Assembly (NCBI GenBank): GCA_021463195.1
Contig: JAJTXZ010000021.1
Coordinates: 30,483 to 62,995 of the forward strand
DNA from: Anaerolineae bacterium
GTDB lineage: Bacteria > Chloroflexota > Anaerolineae > UBA4142 > SHND01
Length of the DNA stretch: 32,513 nt
Reading direction: 5' to 3'
The number at the start of each line of letters is the position of its first letter. The stretch's first letter is position 1. Positions 1-7,316 of the stretch are shown one piece after another. The translations under genes were made by a program, and so were the position numbers. The notes below the pieces were generated by a model. That model was not told the DNA's origin. It did not search any database and saw only the letters and a list, made by a program, of their open reading frames with translations.

Positions 1-809
1 GAAATAGCTTCCGCCACAAAAATAATTCCAATCAATGGCAGCAACAACCATTGTCCGGTCATTAATGCCACCACCGCGAGCGTCGAACCGAGCGCCATCG
101 AACCGACATCGCCCATGAACAATTCCGCCGGATGCGCGTTGTACCAGAGAAACGCCAGCAGCGCGCCGACCATGATAAAACAGAACGTCACCAGATAAAT
201 TTGCTGCTGCAAAAACGCAATCACGCCGTACGCGGCAAAACCAAAAGCGGTCACCCAACCTGCTAACGAATCCAAACCATCGGTAAAATTCACCGCGTTC
301 GCCGTGCCGACAATGATAAAAACCGCGATTGGAATATACGCCAGACCCAAATCAATTTTTTGCGGAATCGTCGGAATCGCGATGCTGTGAATATCCAAAG
401 GAAAATACAAAATCACCGCGATTAGGGCAGCCAAAACAATTTGCGCTAAAATTTTATAGCGGCCCAATAAACCAACCGCGCCGCGCGCGCCGCGCAAACC
501 CATCCAATCGTCATACGCGCCCAACGCGCCATAACTAACCATCGTCAACAATGGCGCCAGCACCGAACCGCCGACCACCGTCCCGCTCATCAAATTGAAA
601 ATATTCAACGTGACCGTAATCACCACGACAGGCACAATAATCATAATTCCGCCCATCGTCGGCGTGCCCATTTTCACCTGATTCGATTCAGGTTCTTCGA
701 TGCGAATTTGTTTGCCGATGCCATTGGCTTTGAGCCAACGAATCAATGGCGCGCCCCAAATCACCGCCAGCAAAAAGGACAACGTCCCCAACGTCAATGG
801 AATTGCCAT
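1..809 (-). CDS. mraY: Phospho-N-acetylmuramoyl-pentapeptide transferase MraY (3' end outside window)
   Basis: MraY transfers phospho-MurNAc-pentapeptide from UDP to undecaprenyl phosphate, making lipid I in the cytoplasmic membrane. Reading from ATG at 809 gives 269 residues before the window ends, without a stop. Visible family motifs are GTPTMGG (residues 48-54), an acidic pair in AYDDW (D100, D101), NAVNFTDGLDSLAG (171-184) and LFMGDVGS (230-237); D100/D101 and D234 correspond to the Mg2+/catalytic aspartates of the family. Several hydrophobic membrane segments lie between them. The protein is about 320-360 residues in most bacteria, so roughly the last quarter is missing. It starts 12 bp after the murF stop, in the usual dcw order, and is probably cotranscribed. 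No strong ribosome binding site is seen. The family call is secure. Confidence 0.96.
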   Translation of the reverse strand, partial: MAIPLTLGTLSFLLAVIWGAPLIRWLKANGIGKQIRIEEPESNQVKMGTPTMGGIMIIVPVVVITVTLNIFNLMSGTVVGGSVLAPLLTMVSYGALGAYDDWMGLRGARGAVGLLGRYKILAQIVLAALIAVILYFPLDIHSIAIPTIPQKIDLGLAYIPIAVFIIVGTANAVNFTDGLDSLAGWVTAFGFAAYGVIAFLQQQIYLVTFCFIMVGALLAFLWYNAHPAELFMGDVGSMALGSTLAVVALMTGQWLLLPLIGIIFVAEAI

Positions 810-821
810 AATGGGTGGCGC

Positions 822-2291
822 CTACGACGCGCTGCCTCCGCGCGCTGTCGAGTCCAACGTCAGCGCGCGCACAATCTCTTCCATCTGCGCGCCGCGCGAA
901 CCTTTGATTAAAACGATATCACCCGGTTGGGACCACTGCCGCGCGAGCGTCACCGCCTGCGCGTTATTTTGAGCGTAATGCACTTGGACATGCCCCTGTT
1001 CGCGCGCCGCGTCGCCAATCAATTTTCCCAACGCGCCCACCGCGATAATGACATTCGCCACTTGCGCCGCGCGCAGACCCACCAGCGAATGCCCTTCTTG
1101 TTCATATTCGCCCAACTCGCGCATATCGCCCAACACCGCGATTTTGCGCCCATTCAATTCCGCCAAAAGATTCAACGCCGAGAGCGTCGAAGGCGGACTC
1201 GCGTTATATGTGTCATCCAAAAGCGTGACGCCGTTTTCGCCCGGCGTCGCCAGTAAACGTAATTGCGCCGCGACATCTTGCAAACCATCCAGAATTTCTT
1301 CCCACGCCAAACCCTGCGTCAGACCGACCGCCGCCGCCGCCAGCGCAGTATGCACGCTGTGTTGACCGAGCAGCGGCACGCGCACATGCAAATGCGTCGC
1401 GCCGTGATGCAGCGCAAAGGTCATCCCTTCCAAACCGCGACTCGTAATTTCATCCGCCCACACATCGTTGGAAGAATCAATGCCAAAAGTCATCACTTGG
1501 GCGCGCGTTTGAGCGCGCAGCGCGCGCACACGCGCATCGTCGCCATTGAGAATCGCCCAGCCGCGCGCGGGCAGCGCTTGAACCAACTCTGCCTTTGCCG
1601 CCGCGATTTTCTCGATCGAACCCAGACGTTCCAAATGAATCGGCGCGATGAGCGTAACGACGCCGACGACCGGTTCGGCGATTTGGCACAGCGTCGCGAT
1701 TTCGCCCGCCGCGTACATGCCCATCTCCAAAACGGCGCGCTCGTGCGTTTCGTTCAATTCAAAAAGCGCCAACGGCAAACCCGTCTCGCTATTTAGATTG
1801 CCTTGACTTTTTAAGGTGCGATAACGCTGTTTTAAAACCGCCCAAATCAATTCTTTGGTCGAAGTTTTGCCAACGCTGCCCGTCACGCCAATCACTTGCA
1901 GCGACGGAAATTGACGCCGCCAATACGCGGCGAAATTTTGCAAAGCGCCCAAGCTATCATTTGTCGCAAAAAACGGAATCGTCGAGGCGGACAAATCGGG
2001 GTTCGGTTGTAACCCGGCGACATCTATTAAAGTTAGATTGCCTCCGAACCCCGATTCGCGCGCGCGCGCGTCTCCGACGATGGCGATTGCGCCGCGCGCC
2101 AACGCGTCGCCAATAAATTGATGTCCATCGAGCGCTTTACCCTTTAGCGCAAAAAACACCGAACCCGGTATCACTTGCCGCGAATCAATCGCCACTCGCA
2201 GGATACGCTCATGCCAGAGCGCCGCAACCGACCCGCTACCCGATGGTTTCGTTCCAACCAAAGCTTGATACAAATCACCCAACGTCAACAT
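822..2291 (-). CDS. murF: UDP-N-acetylmuramoyl-tripeptide--D-alanyl-D-alanine ligase MurF
   Basis: MurF is the cytoplasmic ATP-dependent ligase that adds D-Ala-D-Ala to UDP-MurNAc-tripeptide, completing the precursor used by MraY next door. The 489-residue product has the three Mur ligase domains. The N-terminal UDP-binding part includes DSRQVIPGSVFFALKG (36-51). The ATP loop is TGSVGKTST (137-145). The C-terminal domain carries DDTYNASPPS, the adenine/ligand-binding segment typical of MurF rather than MurC, D or E. Length is normal for the family (about 450-490). ATG at 2291 follows the upstream small gene by 9 bp. The order small gene-murF-mraY on one strand indicates one transcription unit. 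Nothing is missing from the key motifs. Confidence 0.96.
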   Translation of the reverse strand: MLTLGDLYQALVGTKPSGSGSVAALWHERILRVAIDSRQVIPGSVFFALKGKALDGHQFIGDALARGAIAIVGDARARESGFGGNLTLIDVAGLQPNPDLSASTIPFFATNDSLGALQNFAAYWRRQFPSLQVIGVTGSVGKTSTKELIWAVLKQRYRTLKSQGNLNSETGLPLALFELNETHERAVLEMGMYAAGEIATLCQIAEPVVGVVTLIAPIHLERLGSIEKIAAAKAELVQALPARGWAILNGDDARVRALRAQTRAQVMTFGIDSSNDVWADEITSRGLEGMTFALHHGATHLHVRVPLLGQHSVHTALAAAAVGLTQGLAWEEILDGLQDVAAQLRLLATPGENGVTLLDDTYNASPPSTLSALNLLAELNGRKIAVLGDMRELGEYEQEGHSLVGLRAAQVANVIIAVGALGKLIGDAAREQGHVQVHYAQNNAQAVTLARQWSQPGDIVLIKGSRGAQMEEIVRALTLDSTARGGSAS

Positions 2292-2300
2292 ACGACGCGT

Positions 2301-2657
2301 TTAAAGCGCTCGACGCTTGAATGTCCCAACATTTAACGCGCTGGCTTGCTTGACCGCGAACGCGGTTAAATCATTGGTCATTTCATGTCCATGCGTCAAC
2401 GTTTCCAACTCGTGAATCACCGGCGCCACGCGCGTCCGCGTTTCGCGCCGCGAGATATAACGCAAATATTCCCAAAGCTGTATCGTATCCAGCGCCGCGC
2501 CCGCGATTTCATCGCGCGCGAATTCAATCATTTCACACGCGTTTTGGCGCAACCCCATTGTAGCGCGCTGCCAGACATTGGGTCCGCGCTGCGCCGCGCG
2601 CGCGCGTTTTGGTTTATAACCGCGTGTTACACCAACATGAGGTTTTGCGATTGCCAT
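2301..2657 (-). CDS. Small hypothetical protein inside the dcw cluster
   Basis: This 118-residue product is not one I recognise. It fills the gap between the penicillin-binding protein (stop at 2690) and murF (start at 2291) on the same strand, with spacings of 32 and 9 bp. Two GGAG motifs lie upstream of ATG 2657 (plus-strand bases 2661-2664 and 2666-2669; the distal one is 8 bases from the ATG), which supports translation. The first 35 residues are very basic (many K and R). The rest is mixed and probably helical, with no membrane segment, signal peptide or cysteine pair. No member of the standard dcw gene set has these properties. It could be a lineage-specific accessory factor or a spurious reading frame helped by high GC. 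The Shine-Dalgarno motif and tight fit favour a real gene. Confidence 0.55.
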   Translation of the reverse strand: MAIAKPHVGVTRGYKPKRARAAQRGPNVWQRATMGLRQNACEMIEFARDEIAGAALDTIQLWEYLRYISRRETRTRVAPVIHELETLTHGHEMTNDLTAFAVKQASALNVGTFKRRAL

Positions 2658-2689
2658 ATTCTCCGCTCCGGACTAGCCAAACACGCCGC

Positions 2690-4423
2690 TTATTTCGACA
2701 TTGCCTTGCGAATATCATCCGGCGGCAAACCGGTCAACTGCGCGATTTGCTGCGCGACCGCCGCGAAAATCGGCGAAGCCACTTGCGAACCCCATGGCGA
2801 TTTTTGCGGTCGGTCAATCTTTACCAAAATCACATATTGCGGATTATCGGCGGGCAAATAGCCGCCAAACGACGCAATCGTCCACTTGGGGTCATAACCG
2901 CCCGGCACTGGAATTTGCGCGGTGCCGGTTTTGCCTGCGATGGTATAGCCGGGCAAGTTCGCCTTGTTAGTGGATTCCGTCAAAATGGAACGCGACAAAA
3001 TATCCGTGACCTGCGCGGCGGTCTCTGGTTTCAACACCCGACGCACCATGTAGGGCGAGCGCGCTTCCACCGAACCATCGGGATGAATAATGCGCTCTAC
3101 AATGTACGGCCGCATCAACTTGCCGCCATTCGCAATCACCGCCAACGCATTCGCCATTTGCAGCGGCGTCACCGCAATCCCCTGTCCAAACGAATTGGTG
3201 CCCAAATCCGATTCGTACCAAATTCCATCGCCCGGATTTTTTACCGTGCCGGGAATTTCGCCCGCCAAATCCACATTGCTCAATGTGCCAAAGCCCAAGT
3301 CGTGCAAATATTGATAAAACGTTTTCGGCCCAGTCGCCAGCGCGATTTTCGAAGCGATGACATTTAACGATTTCGCCATCGCCGCGACCAAATCCACATT
3401 GCCGTATCCTTTGCGGTCGGAATTGTAAATCGCGCGCCCGCCAATCACGACCGAGCCGGGGTCATTTAACACAATCCCACGCGAAATTTTGCCGGAATCG
3501 AGCCCCGCCGCGAGCGTAAACGCTTTGAACACCGAACCCGGTTCGTACGGCAAACTTACCGCCGGATCGGCGTACGCATCCAATTTCGTCGTCGCGAACG
3601 CATTCAAATCCGGCGCGGGATAACTCGCCAACGCCAAAATTTTGCCGGTCTGCGGATCCAAAATCAAAATTTGACCGCTGCGCGCGCCAAACTCTTGAAC
3701 GCCGCGCGCCACTTCGCGCTCGGCGATACTTTGCAGCGCGCTATTGATGGTCAAAACGAGCGATGATCCATTCAGCGCGGGCGAACCTTGCGGCAAATCG
3801 AACGGCAGCGCTTCGTCGCCCAACGCGTCGGCTTCCGCGCGAATTTGACCATCGCGACCGCGCAATAATTCGTCAAAATATTGTTCGACGCCGTACGCGC
3901 CCGAGCGGCTCGCGCTCGTAAAACCGACAAGGTGCGCCGCCAATGAACCGCCGGGATAACGCCGCTGCGGCTTGGCTACAAATTCAATCGCGCCAATTTT
4001 GCCTGCATTGCGCAAAGCCGTCAGTTGTTTGCCCGCCGTCACTGGCGCGGTGAGCGTCAGCATCACGGTTTGTTGACGCTGGTCCGATAGTTTTTCGACC
4101 AGTTCCGCTTCCGACAGATTCAAAATCGGCGCCAAGACTTGGGCTTGCTCTTTGGGATTTTGAATCAAGCGCGGATGCGCCGTGACTTCATAATAAAAAA
4201 TATCCGTCGCCAGCAGCACGCCATCGCTCGTGATAATATCGCCGCGCTTGGCGTATTCGGTCATGGTGCGCTCGCGCAAATTAACCGCCAACTCGCCCAA
4301 ATCATCATGACGCGCCATTTGCCAATAACCGAGCCGCGCCGTGATTACCAACGCGGCGGCGACCATAATCGCAAACAGCACGTAGGCGCGGCGAGAAAAT
4401 TGAGCAGGTGTAAGAGCGGACAC
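2690..4423 (-). CDS. ftsI: Class B penicillin-binding protein, FtsI/PBP2-like transpeptidase
   Basis: This is a D,D-transpeptidase that cross-links peptidoglycan outside the membrane, most likely at the septum given its place between ftsL-like and murF. The 577-residue protein has a short cytoplasmic tail, one membrane anchor (about residues 12-30), an N-terminal PBP dimerisation domain (to about 210) and a transpeptidase domain. The three active-site motifs are intact: SVFK (297-300, nucleophile S297), SLN (352-354) and KTGT (498-501). The length is normal and there is no PASTA domain. The start is GTG at 4423; no clear ribosome binding site is visible in the 74-bp gap to the upstream ftsL-like gene, so the exact start is less sure than the identity. 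It could be called ftsI, pbp2 or spoVD depending on the reference. Confidence 0.94.
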   Translation of the reverse strand: MSALTPAQFSRRAYVLFAIMVAAALVITARLGYWQMARHDDLGELAVNLRERTMTEYAKRGDIITSDGVLLATDIFYYEVTAHPRLIQNPKEQAQVLAPILNLSEAELVEKLSDQRQQTVMLTLTAPVTAGKQLTALRNAGKIGAIEFVAKPQRRYPGGSLAAHLVGFTSASRSGAYGVEQYFDELLRGRDGQIRAEADALGDEALPFDLPQGSPALNGSSLVLTINSALQSIAEREVARGVQEFGARSGQILILDPQTGKILALASYPAPDLNAFATTKLDAYADPAVSLPYEPGSVFKAFTLAAGLDSGKISRGIVLNDPGSVVIGGRAIYNSDRKGYGNVDLVAAMAKSLNVIASKIALATGPKTFYQYLHDLGFGTLSNVDLAGEIPGTVKNPGDGIWYESDLGTNSFGQGIAVTPLQMANALAVIANGGKLMRPYIVERIIHPDGSVEARSPYMVRRVLKPETAAQVTDILSRSILTESTNKANLPGYTIAGKTGTAQIPVPGGYDPKWTIASFGGYLPADNPQYVILVKIDRPQKSPWGSQVASPIFAAVAQQIAQLTGLPPDDIRKAMSK

Positions 4424-4497
4424 AAAAAGTTGAGCAAAAAGCGTTGAACGTCGCGAAACTATTTTTTTACGCGCCGTCCGACGCTTTCGCCAGAGCG

Positions 4498-5037
4498 CTA
4501 TTTAGTTTGCGCGTCAACATAAGCGGAAAGATTCTTTAATCCTAGAACGGACAACAGTTGCGCGAGCGTCGCGCTTTCATCCGCTTGAAATGTTTGCGGC
4601 ACAATATCAAAATTGGCATCGGGCAAAAAGGCGGGCATTAACTCATTCGGCGGCGGCTGAATCCACGGCATCTCGGCGTACACCACCCGTTTCGCGGGTC
4701 CCAAACCCAGCTTGCGCGCGCGCTGTTCGATGGCGCTCGGCGAAGCCAACGCCGCGATTTCATAACGCAGCTGCGCGTTCTCGCGTTCGACTTCTTGAAT
4801 TTTCAACTGCTTGACGCGCAACTCGCGCGCAATCAATGCGGCATTCGACGCTTGCGCCAAATACACCATCGCCACCAAAATAAACGCCGCGATGGCAACC
4901 AACGCGAAACGCAGCGTGCTGAGCAACGGCAGCGCTTGCATTCGCATCCGCGTTTGTTTTGTGAAATTTCGATAGCCGCTTTGCCAGCGGCGCCGGAAGC
5001 GTTCCCAACGTTCTCGCATATCTTGTGTAATCGCCAA
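4498..5037 (-). CDS. ftsL: FtsL/DivIC-like septum formation protein, TTG start
   Basis: This 179-residue single-pass protein has the layout of FtsL/DivIC division proteins: a basic cytoplasmic N-terminus (1-40), one membrane helix (about 41-63) and a coiled-coil segment (about 66-100, with a leucine/isoleucine heptad pattern), followed by the PSAIEQRARKLGLG region (about 99-112) typical of the family. In other bacteria FtsL and DivIC/FtsB pair and activate the septal synthase FtsW-FtsI. The C-terminal tail after residue 120 is longer than usual and proline-rich near the start. The gene begins with TTG directly after the rsmH stop TAA. GGAGAG at plus-strand 5045-5050, 7 bases upstream, decides for TTG over the ATG six codons later (5019). 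Sequence identity is weak in this family, so the call rests on topology and position between rsmH and the PBP gene. Confidence 0.85.
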   Translation of the reverse strand: MAITQDMRERWERFRRRWQSGYRNFTKQTRMRMQALPLLSTLRFALVAIAAFILVAMVYLAQASNAALIARELRVKQLKIQEVERENAQLRYEIAALASPSAIEQRARKLGLGPAKRVVYAEMPWIQPPPNELMPAFLPDANFDIVPQTFQADESATLAQLLSVLGLKNLSAYVDAQTK

Positions 5038-5910
5038 TTACAGTCTCTCCGCGACGCGCAATTTCGCGCTGCGCGCGCGCGGATTTTCGCGCGTCTGTTG
5101 ATAAGTCGGTTGCAGCGGATGCTTGGTCAAATTGCGCCACGCCGCGTTCGTTTTAAAAAAATTTTTCACGATGCGGTCTTCGAGCGAATGAAACGTAATG
5201 AGCGCCACGCGTCCGCCCGGTCCGACAACGCGTTCCAATTGCGGCAAGACCGTTTCAATATTTTCCAATTCGTGATTCACCGCGAGCCGCAGCGCTTGAA
5301 ACGCGCGCGTCGCCGGATGAATTTTGCCGCGCCGCCCCACCCCGCGTTCGATGGCATTCGCCAAACTTTGCGCCGAATGAAACGGCCGCTGCTCGCAAAT
5401 CAAACGCGCGATTTTGCGCGCGAGCCGTTCTTCGCCATACAGATAAATCAAATCGGCGAGCGCCGCCTCGTCCCACGTATTGACAATTTCCGCCGCCGTC
5501 AACTCGGCGCGATCGTCCATTCGCATATCCAGCGTTTCGCTCTGAAACGAAAAACCGCGCGCGGGATTCGCCAGCTGCATGGACGACAATCCAAAATCCA
5601 ACAGCGCGCCGTCGCAAGGAATCCAATGTTGTTCCGCCGCCACCATTTCCAAACGCGTAAAGTTTGAACGAATTAAAATCGCGCGTTCGCCAAAAGGGCG
5701 CAAAGTTTCACGCGCGATTCGCAACGCCTCGGCGTCGCCATCCAAACCCAAAAGTTTACCGTCAGGCGCCGCGGCGTTCAAAAGCGCTTCCGCATGTCCG
5801 CCCGCGCCCACCGTGCCGTCAATATATTTCCCCCCCCCCTTGGGCGCCAGCGCGTGAATCACTTCAGCCAACAAAACCGGCACATGCGGCTTTACTCGAT
5901 TGTCCATCAT
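5038..5910 (-). CDS. rsmH: 16S rRNA (cytosine-1402-N4)-methyltransferase RsmH (MraW)
   Basis: RsmH methylates N4 of C1402 in 16S rRNA in the P site, using SAM. The 290-residue product shows the SAM motif DGTVGAGGH (31-39), LDFGLSS (104-110), RGFSFQ (118-123), HPATRAFQALR (198-208) and ITFHSLEDR (238-246), all hallmarks of the family. Length is close to the usual 300-315. The gene is 17 bp downstream of mraZ and abuts ftsL, the standard dcw order. Residues 25-27 (three glycines) are encoded by an uninterrupted run of ten G (plus strand C at 5830-5839), an unusual slippery tract close to the SAM-binding loop. The start could be either of two adjacent ATG codons (5910 or 5907). Confidence 0.97.
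   Translation of the reverse strand: MMDNRVKPHVPVLLAEVIHALAPKGGGKYIDGTVGAGGHAEALLNAAAPDGKLLGLDGDAEALRIARETLRPFGERAILIRSNFTRLEMVAAEQHWIPCDGALLDFGLSSMQLANPARGFSFQSETLDMRMDDRAELTAAEIVNTWDEAALADLIYLYGEERLARKIARLICEQRPFHSAQSLANAIERGVGRRGKIHPATRAFQALRLAVNHELENIETVLPQLERVVGPGGRVALITFHSLEDRIVKNFFKTNAAWRNLTKHPLQPTYQQTRENPRARSAKLRVAERL
5045..5050 (-). promoter_or_regulatory. Ribosome binding site that fixes the ftsL TTG start
   Basis: GGAGAG on the minus strand lies inside the last codons of rsmH, 7 bases before a TTG that immediately follows the rsmH TAA stop. The nearest ATG (5019) has no comparable site. This suggests translational coupling of ftsL to rsmH. Confidence 0.65.
5830..5839 (-). repeat. 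G10 homopolymer inside rsmH
   Basis: Ten consecutive C on the plus strand (G on the coding strand) encode the last base of a Lys codon plus Gly-Gly-Gly at residues 24-27 of RsmH. In this assembly the reading frame is open on both sides. Such tracts are prone to replication slippage and to sequencing error. Confidence 0.95.
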
Positions 5911-5927
5911 CGCTCGCGCCGCCCATG

Positions 5928-6374
5928 CTATTTTTCTCGAATCCGCAACAGCGCGTCATTCACGCGTTCTGACATATCCGGCACATTCTTGACCAATTCC
6001 GCGTCCTGCTGCTCGTACAACGACGGATTCCACAACTCGACGTGATCGAACGCGCCGACCACCATCACCTCGCCATTCAAATTGGCGTACTCGCGCAGCG
6101 TCAGCGGCAAATTAACGCGCCCTTGCTTGTCTGGCGAATCTTCAGTTGCCTTGCTGCTGAAATAGCGCGATAATCCGCGCACGTCCGCGCCGCCCATCCC
6201 GATGGTATTGATGCCAAAAAGAAATTTTTCAAAATCAGCGGCGGGGAACACCAAAAGGCAACGTTCCAACCCGCGCGTAACCACCACGCTGACGCCGAGC
6301 AATTCGCGCATCCGCGCGGGCAAGGTCAACCGCCCCTTATCATCCAAATTGTGCGAATATTCACCGACAAACAT
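5928..6374 (-). CDS. mraZ: Transcriptional regulator MraZ
   Basis: MraZ is a nucleoid-associated DNA-binding protein that controls the dcw operon, usually by binding repeats at its own promoter. The 148-residue product begins MFVGEYSHNL and has two SpoVT/AbrB-type half-domains, each with its diagnostic motif: DDKGRLTLPAR (11-21) and DKQGRVNLP (82-90). Length is typical (about 145-150). ATG at 6374 is the first gene of the cluster and is preceded by a strong promoter and an array of four GTGG boxes at 10-bp spacing, exactly the arrangement known as an MraZ operator. The Shine-Dalgarno is weak. Autoregulation is therefore likely; whether it represses or activates cannot be read from the sequence, but boxes lying just downstream of the -10 favour repression. 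Confidence 0.97.
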   Translation of the reverse strand: MFVGEYSHNLDDKGRLTLPARMRELLGVSVVVTRGLERCLLVFPAADFEKFLFGINTIGMGGADVRGLSRYFSSKATEDSPDKQGRVNLPLTLREYANLNGEVMVVGAFDHVELWNPSLYEQQDAELVKNVPDMSERVNDALLRIREK

Positions 6375-6388
6375 GATAAAAATCCGTA

Positions 6389-6404
6389 TAGAACAATCGT
6401 TCTA
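6389..6404. promoter_or_regulatory. Palindrome matching a Gram-positive-type LexA box, in the mraZ leader
   Basis: TAGAAC-AATC-GTTCTA is a perfect inverted repeat with 6-bp arms and a 4-bp spacer. Its core GAAC-N4-GTTC (6391-6402) is the core of the LexA (DinR) box of Gram-positive bacteria. It lies 14 bp upstream of the mraZ ATG and about 70-80 bp downstream of the predicted transcription start. The operator function is inference; an eight-base specified core is expected about once per 65 kb by chance. Confidence 0.4.
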
Positions 6405-6443
6405 AAATTCCCCACTCGAACAAAAAAGTGTGGGTCATTTTCA

Positions 6444-6477
6444 CCACTTCCCCCCACTTTGTCCCACTGCAGTCCAC
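6444..6477 (-). promoter_or_regulatory. MraZ operator: four GTGG boxes at 10-bp period
   Basis: On the minus strand GTGG occurs at 6477-6474, 6467-6464, 6457-6454 and 6447-6444, a strict 10-bp period that puts all boxes on one DNA face. The array starts directly after the -10 element, so it covers the transcription start and first transcribed bases. TGGG-type repeats with about 10-bp spacing are the known MraZ target in other bacteria. Confidence 0.85.
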
Positions 6478-6506
6478 ATTATCGCTTATTTTAGGGGGCA
6501 TGTCAA
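6478..6506 (-). promoter_or_regulatory. Sigma70-type promoter of the dcw cluster
   Basis: Minus-strand TTGACA (6506-6501), a 17-base spacer and GATAAT (6483-6478) form a near-consensus housekeeping promoter reading toward mraZ. The predicted start is near 6471, giving a leader of about 97 bases that contains the MraZ boxes and the GAAC-N4-GTTC palindrome. Confidence 0.85.
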
Positions 6507-6561
6507 TAGTTTCCCCCCACCGATTTCCCATATCGCGTAAAAACTTTAAGGAAAACAGGAA

Positions 6562-7260
6562 ATGAATGTGATTTTACTGCTGACAGAGTTGCAAAATATA
6601 GACTTGGCGAGCAATGAAAACGCGCGGACGCGCGCCGAGACGCGCGCGAAATTGGCGGATACCGCGCAATTAACCGCCGCGCGCGTCGCTTTGGAAAGCG
6701 GCGCGACGCAACACACAGAGCTCGAAAGCGCGCTGCGCGCGCTCGAACTAGAGACCGGTGGCTTGGCTGAAAAACTCGCGCAGGTGAACGAGCGACTTTA
6801 CAGCGGGCGCATCACCAACGCCAAAGAACTCGCGGGGCTGAACGAAGATGAAAAGATGTTGCAGCGTCGCAAGGGGGAACTCGAAGACCGGGCGTTGGCG
6901 TTGATGGAACAAATCGAACATGCCGCCGCGGACGTAAACCAAAAACACGCCACGTATGAGCGCAGCGCCGCCGAGACTCAAACGCGACAGGAACACGCAC
7001 AAGCCGCCCTGCGCGAACTCGACGCGTCCGACACGGAATTGGAACGCAAGCGCGCCGCGCTGCGCGCGCAGCTTGACGCCAATACCTTGCGCGCGTACGA
7101 CCATTTGCGCGCGGCGAAAAAAGGACGCGCGGTTGCCCTCATCAAAAATAGCGCGTGCGGTCAATGCGGCTTTGCCGTGCCAAGCGGTTTGATGTCGCGC
7201 GCCAAAGTCGGCAGCGAATTGGTTTTTTGCGTCAACTGCGAACGCATCCTCGCGCCATAA
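6562..7260 (+). CDS. Coiled-coil C4-type zinc-ribbon protein (DUF164/CT398 family)
   Basis: The 232-residue product is mostly a long alpha-helical coiled coil (about residues 5-185, rich in A, E, R, L and Q, with few prolines) ending in a small zinc ribbon with cysteines C199-x2-C202 and C223-x2-C226. This is the layout of the widespread DUF164 / CT398-like family, found in many bacteria and named CdsZ in chlamydiae. The conserved segment NERLYSGRITNAKELAGLN (about 76-94) is the family's best-conserved stretch. Function in free-living bacteria is unclear; often it is near genes for RNase H or Nif3-like proteins, not seen here. AAGGA at 6548-6552 is 9 bases before the ATG. It diverges from mraZ and is terminated by the stem-loop at 7291-7312. 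Confidence 0.85.
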   Translation: MNVILLLTELQNIDLASNENARTRAETRAKLADTAQLTAARVALESGATQHTELESALRALELETGGLAEKLAQVNERLYSGRITNAKELAGLNEDEKMLQRRKGELEDRALALMEQIEHAAADVNQKHATYERSAAETQTRQEHAQAALRELDASDTELERKRAALRAQLDANTLRAYDHLRAAKKGRAVALIKNSACGQCGFAVPSGLMSRAKVGSELVFCVNCERILAP

Positions 7261-7284
7261 TTTTTTCGTCCGCGCCTATACAAC

Positions 7285-7316
7285 AAAAAAGCGTGACGGT
7301 TGCCCGTCACGCTTTT
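7285..7316. terminator. Bidirectional rho-independent terminator
   Basis: A-tract (7285-7290), 9-bp perfect stem (7291-7299 with 7304-7312), 4-base loop and T4 (7313-7316). On the minus strand the stem is followed by six T. It ends the zinc-ribbon gene (plus) and the recJ-to-DUF167 set (minus). The minus-strand stop codon of the DUF167 gene (7307-7309) lies inside the stem. Confidence 0.9.
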
